DNA of 64,000 nucleotides from Candidatus Gastranaerophilales bacterium (GTDB lineage: Bacteria; Cyanobacteriota; Vampirovibrionia; Gastranaerophilales; Gastranaerophilaceae). The notes beneath the pieces are model-generated. The model made no database searches. It had not been told where the DNA came from and worked only from the letters and a program-made list of their open reading frames with translations. Location: positions 1 through 64,000 of the forward strand of contig CAJUPC010000001.1 in assembly GCA_910588555.1 (NCBI GenBank), in the 5' to 3' direction. Every line of letters begins with the position of its first letter. The stretch's first letter is position 1. The position numbers and the translations under genes were made by a program. Positions 61,222-64,000 of the stretch are shown here, one piece after another.

Positions 61222-61962
61222 ATGAAAGTTGCAATTTTATCTGATATTCACGCAAACTGGCACGCTTTAGAAGCTGTTATGCAAGATTTAACAAATCAAG
61301 GTTGTGAAAAAGTTTTATGTCTTGGTGATATAGCAATGGCAGGACCGCAGCCGAGAATGGTTATTGATTTTGTTAGAACTCAAAAAGATTGGATTGTAAT
61401 ACAGGGTAATACAGACAAATTAATCGGCGATTTTTCTCCTAATGTTATGGAAGATGTTAAATCGGTATTTCCGGTTATGGCACACGCGCTTGCAGATGAT
61501 GTTTATTTTTTGGAAGACGATAAGAAAGAATATTTAAAAAATCTACCGCCTCAAAAAGAATTTATGGCTGAGGGTGTAAGAGTGCTTATGGTGCATGGTT
61601 CACCGAGAAGAAATAATGAAAATATTATGCCTGATATGCCATTAAAAGAGATTGAAGAAATGCTTAACAATACAAATGCTGATTTAATTTTGTGCGGTCA
61701 TACTCATATCCCTTGCGGTTATCAGACAAGTAAAAAACAAACAGTTGTAAATGTTGGAAGTGTAGGACGTCCTATGACGGAAGACGCTAAGGCGTGTTAC
61801 GTAATTGCAGATTTCCAGGACGGCGGTTTTTCTATAGAACACAGATTTGTTGATTATGACAGAGAGTCAGCAGCAGCAATTATGCGTGCCCGCGGTTTTG
61901 AAGGTTCTGAAACTCTTGCACAGATGATTTTAAACCCAAATCCCGTAAAAAGACATGGTTAA
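61222..61962 (+). CDS. Cytoplasmic metallophosphoesterase (YfcE/MJ0936-like)
   Basis: 246 residues, no signal peptide. LSDIHANWHALEAV (about 5-18), LGDIAMAGPQP (about 34-44), GNTD (about 60), MVHGSPR (about 122) and CGHTHIPCG (about 157-165) are the five metal-binding motifs of a binuclear phosphoesterase. Start after AGGAGAATTAGTT. Substrate unknown; related proteins act on phosphodiesters. Confidence 0.9.
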   Translation: MKVAILSDIHANWHALEAVMQDLTNQGCEKVLCLGDIAMAGPQPRMVIDFVRTQKDWIVIQGNTDKLIGDFSPNVMEDVKSVFPVMAHALADDVYFLEDDKKEYLKNLPPQKEFMAEGVRVLMVHGSPRRNNENIMPDMPLKEIEEMLNNTNADLILCGHTHIPCGYQTSKKQTVVNVGSVGRPMTEDAKACYVIADFQDGGFSIEHRFVDYDRESAAAIMRARGFEGSETLAQMILNPNPVKRHG

Positions 61963-61971
61963 AAATATGTA

Positions 61972-61999
61972 TTGAAAAATTTGGAAAATAGTTTATAAT
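61972..61999 (+). promoter_or_regulatory. Promoter of the prepilin at 62132
   Basis: TTGAAA (61972-61977), 16-base spacer, TATAAT (61994-61999). It is identical to 47516-47543 and gives a leader of roughly 125 bases. Confidence 0.75.
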
Positions 62000-62071
62000 A
62001 AAGAAAGAAGTACGGAAGACCGGATGTGAAGAAGTCAAGCTAAGATCAGTGCTTCGCACATTTAAAACGTA

Positions 62072-62093
62072 TGTCGGCTTTACTAAGCCGACA
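62072..62093 (+). promoter_or_regulatory. Leader hairpin ahead of the prepilin at 62132
   Basis: TGTCGGCTT, loop TACT, AAGCCGACA: a perfect 9-bp stem inside the leader, with five A after it and not T, so not a terminator on the plus strand. Possible mRNA-stabilising or regulatory stem. Confidence 0.5.
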
Positions 62094-62131
62094 AAAACAT
62101 ATAACAACAAATAGCGAAAGGAGCTAGAAAG

Positions 62132-62928
62132 ATGAAAAAGTTATTTAATCAGAATGTCGGGGGGGGGGCAATCTAGGCTCCTTCGTCGCGAAGATAGGCT
62201 TATTACCGTTTACAAAGCAAACTTTTAATAGCTTATCCTCAAAGAAAGCAGCATTTACTTTGTCCGAGGTCTTAATCACATTAGGCATCATTGGTGTTGT
62301 TGCGGCATTGACTATGCCAACATTAATTCAAAATTACAAAAAGCATGTTGTTGAAACAAGATTGAAAAGGTTTTATTCAACAATGAATCAGGCGATAGCA
62401 ATGGCAAAAATAGACTACGGTGATTATCGTGACTGGGATTTTTGGCTTGATAATTCTTTTGATGATGACGGAAATCTTATTAATAAAAGCGATAAAGTAC
62501 GTAAAAATGTCGAAAAATATTTTATGCCTTATTTAAATATTGTTAAAGTAAAAGAAATTGTTGATAATCATAGCAATAAAAATTATTTGTATTATTTTCC
62601 TGACGGAAGTGCTTTTCTGTTTGGTTGGTATTCAACAAATGATATTTTTTATTATACAAATAATCCCGAAAAGTGTATGAATTCTGAAAATTCAAGCGGC
62701 AAATGTCTGTTTATCTTTCAATTTAATCCTTTATACTGTACCGTTAACTGGATAAAATCCTGTAATAAAGGTATTGAACCGTACAAAATGTGTTGGGCAA
62801 ATAATGATATCAATTTTTTATATACAAGTCCGACATACGGCTGTAAAGCAACAGGCGGGAATTATTGCGCAGCGATTATTCAGATGAACGGCTGGAAGAT
62901 TCCTGAGAACTACCCTGTCAAATTTTAG
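62132..62928 (+). CDS. Phase-OFF prepilin-like protein
   Basis: The ATG follows AAAGGAGCTAGAAAG. With ten G it reads MKKLFNQNVGGGAI and stops at TAG. With 11 G it would continue GNLGSFVAKIGLL into SSKKAAFTLSEVLITLGIIG (cleavage after A, E5 present), then a body of about 200 residues with several Cys (EKCMNSENSSGKC). The tail is IIQMNGWKIPENYPVKF. Full length would be about 265 residues. The tract encodes glycines in this orientation. Confidence 0.86.
62156..62181 (+). repeat. G-tract phase-variation module, 10 G (OFF)
   Basis: GTC, ten G (62159-62168), CAATCTAGGCTCC. The left flank differs from AGCTTC but the right flank matches the other modules. 11 G opens the frame. Confidence 0.85.
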
Positions 62929-62986
62929 AAATAACACAAATTTTGGCGAAGAGGGTAAAAACTACCCAATAAAATTTTAAGTTTCA

Positions 62987-63014
62987 AAAAACCGTCTTTC
63001 AAAGGCGGTTTTTT
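62987..63014 (+). terminator. Terminator of the prepilin at 62132
   Basis: AAAACCGTC, loop TTTCAAA, GGCGGTTTT (one G-T pair) and further T. Confidence 0.85.
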
Positions 63015-63070
63015 AGTTTTTTTGGCTTTTTTATATGTTTGTGTTAATATGCAGTTAAGGAAGTCATTAT

Positions 63071-64000
63071 ATGTATATTAATAAAGAACAGCTTGTTTCT
63101 TATATCAAAAAATTAAATGAACCTAAAGTTCTTGTAGTTGGCGATTTAGCTATTGACGAAATGATTTACGGGGACGCCGAAAGGATTTCAAGAGAGGCGC
63201 CTGTTTTAATTTTGCGTCATTCGAATACGAAATTAATTCTTGGTGCTGCTTCAAATGCAGCTCACAATGTATCTGCCTTAAACGGAGGAAAAGTTAGCGT
63301 TATAGGCGTTTGCGGCGACGATTTTCAGGCAGGACAATTGAGAGAGACTTTTGAAAATGCTAATATTAATTGCGGAAGATTAGTTGTTGACCCGTCTAGA
63401 AAAACAACAACAAAGACCAGAATTTCAGGTTCTATTACAACTTCAATTACTCAGCAGATTGTCAGAATTGATAGACAGACTGACGGATTTTTAAGCCCTG
63501 AAATTGAAGAAGAAGTTTTGAAACAAATTGAAAGGGCAATCCCTGAACATGATGCCGTTATTCTTTCAAACTATCATATAGGTACGCTTACTCCGTCTAT
63601 TATTCAAGAAACCATAAGACTTGCTAATCAGCATAACAAAGTTATTGTTGTTGATGCGCAAAAAGATTTGGACGTTTATAAAAATGTTACTTCTATGACT
63701 CCGAATTTGCCCGATACACAAAAATCGGTCGGGTTTTCTCTTGAAACAGAAGACGATTTAAAGCGTGCAGGTGATAAATTGTTGAAAGAAACAAATGCAA
63801 AATCAATATTGATTACCTGCGGGGCTGACGGAATGTTTGTTGCAAGGGCGCATGAAAATTATACGAAAATTCCCGTATTTAATAAATCGGAAGTTTTTGA
63901 CGTTACGGGTGCGGGAGATACCGTTACTGCCGTTTATACGCTTGCTCTTGCGGCAGGAGCTGACCCTGCGTATGCTGCGATTATAGGTAATGTTGCTGCA
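63071..64000 (+). CDS. HldE/RfaE-type PfkB sugar kinase, cut by window end
   Basis: 310 residues visible, open at the edge. PfkB/ribokinase fold: KVLVVGDLAIDEMIYGDAER near the start and GAASNAAHNVSALNG (about 59-73). The C-terminal signature DVTGAGDTVTAVYTLAL (about 277-293) holds the catalytic D in GAGD. The wording SREAPVLI fits D-glycero-D-manno-heptose-7-phosphate kinase (HldE domain I) of LPS core synthesis. Whether an ADP-transferase domain follows cannot be seen. The ATG follows AAGGAAGTCATTAT. Confidence 0.85.
   Translation, partial: MYINKEQLVSYIKKLNEPKVLVVGDLAIDEMIYGDAERISREAPVLILRHSNTKLILGAASNAAHNVSALNGGKVSVIGVCGDDFQAGQLRETFENANINCGRLVVDPSRKTTTKTRISGSITTSITQQIVRIDRQTDGFLSPEIEEEVLKQIERAIPEHDAVILSNYHIGTLTPSIIQETIRLANQHNKVIVVDAQKDLDVYKNVTSMTPNLPDTQKSVGFSLETEDDLKRAGDKLLKETNAKSILITCGADGMFVARAHENYTKIPVFNKSEVFDVTGAGDTVTAVYTLALAAGADPAYAAIIGNVAA

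Noticed and set aside
47599..62168. Poly-G runs as pure sequencing or assembly errors
   Set aside because: Five tracts of nearly the same length in related contexts, each exactly one base from the open frame or in it, are better explained by slippage; read-level data would still be needed.

Overview
The window reads as one contiguous stretch of chromosome from a low-GC bacterium with an LPS-bearing outer membrane. LptC and LptA, KdsB (CMP-KDO synthesis), an HldE-type heptose kinase, a TolC-like channel and MacAB support the outer membrane. The response regulator at 16245-16994 looks strongly like cyanobacterial RpaB (Ycf27), yet no photosynthesis gene is present. Many scattered prepilin-like proteins share an AFTLAE-type N-terminus and an NGWKIPEDYP-type C-terminal tail. 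I infer a non-photosynthetic cyanobacterial relative (Vampirovibrionia/'Melainabacteria', probably Gastranaerophilales). This is inference from recognised families; no search was run.

Layout. 1-700: two tRNA-Pro genes on the minus strand. Each is preceded by a decoy copy of its own 5' end in which the D arm is replaced by a hairpin. 700-12200: mostly housekeeping and exported proteins (SEC-C protein, Maf, CNNM/CBS protein, RqcP-like S4 protein, PEP carboxykinase, ferredoxin, DeoB, RecR-YbaB, matrixin-like protease, acetyltransferase). Two genes here are very short: an AbrB-like protein (5575-5751) and a ferredoxin (7697-7873). 12335-15797: operon accD-accA-prmA-kdsB. 16245-17450: rpaB, tRNA-His and a nucleotidyltransferase remnant. 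18416-25617: a six-gene membrane complex built like a group-4 [NiFe] hydrogenase whose catalytic subunit has lost three of the four NiFe-binding cysteines (an Ehr-type complex). 25709-28284: overlapping operon HAD-DedA-Ogt-NavBac sodium channel. 29792-36674: operon lptC-lptA-TPR-dprA-topA-aroE. 37331-41867: MacAB-TolC-type exporter. 42559-45340: TrkH-TrkA potassium uptake. The remainder carries mtnP, a lytic transglycosylase, an M20 peptidase, mutS2, a GltD-like protein, a GHL10 glycosidase-like protein, ispG and the start of an hldE-like kinase.

The most unusual system is a set of phase-variable surface genes. Five homopolymer tracts of 10 or 11 G occur in this AT-rich window, all inside coding sequence. 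Four lie in the first codons of prepilin-like genes, most within a shared module (AGCTTC, then G10-11, then CAATCTNAGCTC). The module is read as poly-Gly in two genes and as poly-Pro in two others, so it lies in both orientations relative to translation. Counting frames, 11 G joins the start codon to the pilin frame and 10 G ends in an early stop. One gene (51334-52038) is ON with 11 G; three (47569, 57576 and 62132 starts) are OFF with 10 G. One of these encodes a fusion of a type IV pilin N-terminus, YadA-like head repeats and a peptidase-S74 chaperone tail. The fifth tract lies just before the glycine loop of a kinase-like protein (45426-46415) and is ON with 10 G.

Small regulators recur. 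Two divergent pairs (29082-29693 and 41912-42504) each join an XRE regulator to a short acidic helical protein, with palindromes between them; the second pair has a perfect 32-bp palindrome. No CRISPR array, complete insertion sequence, prophage or rRNA operon was seen.
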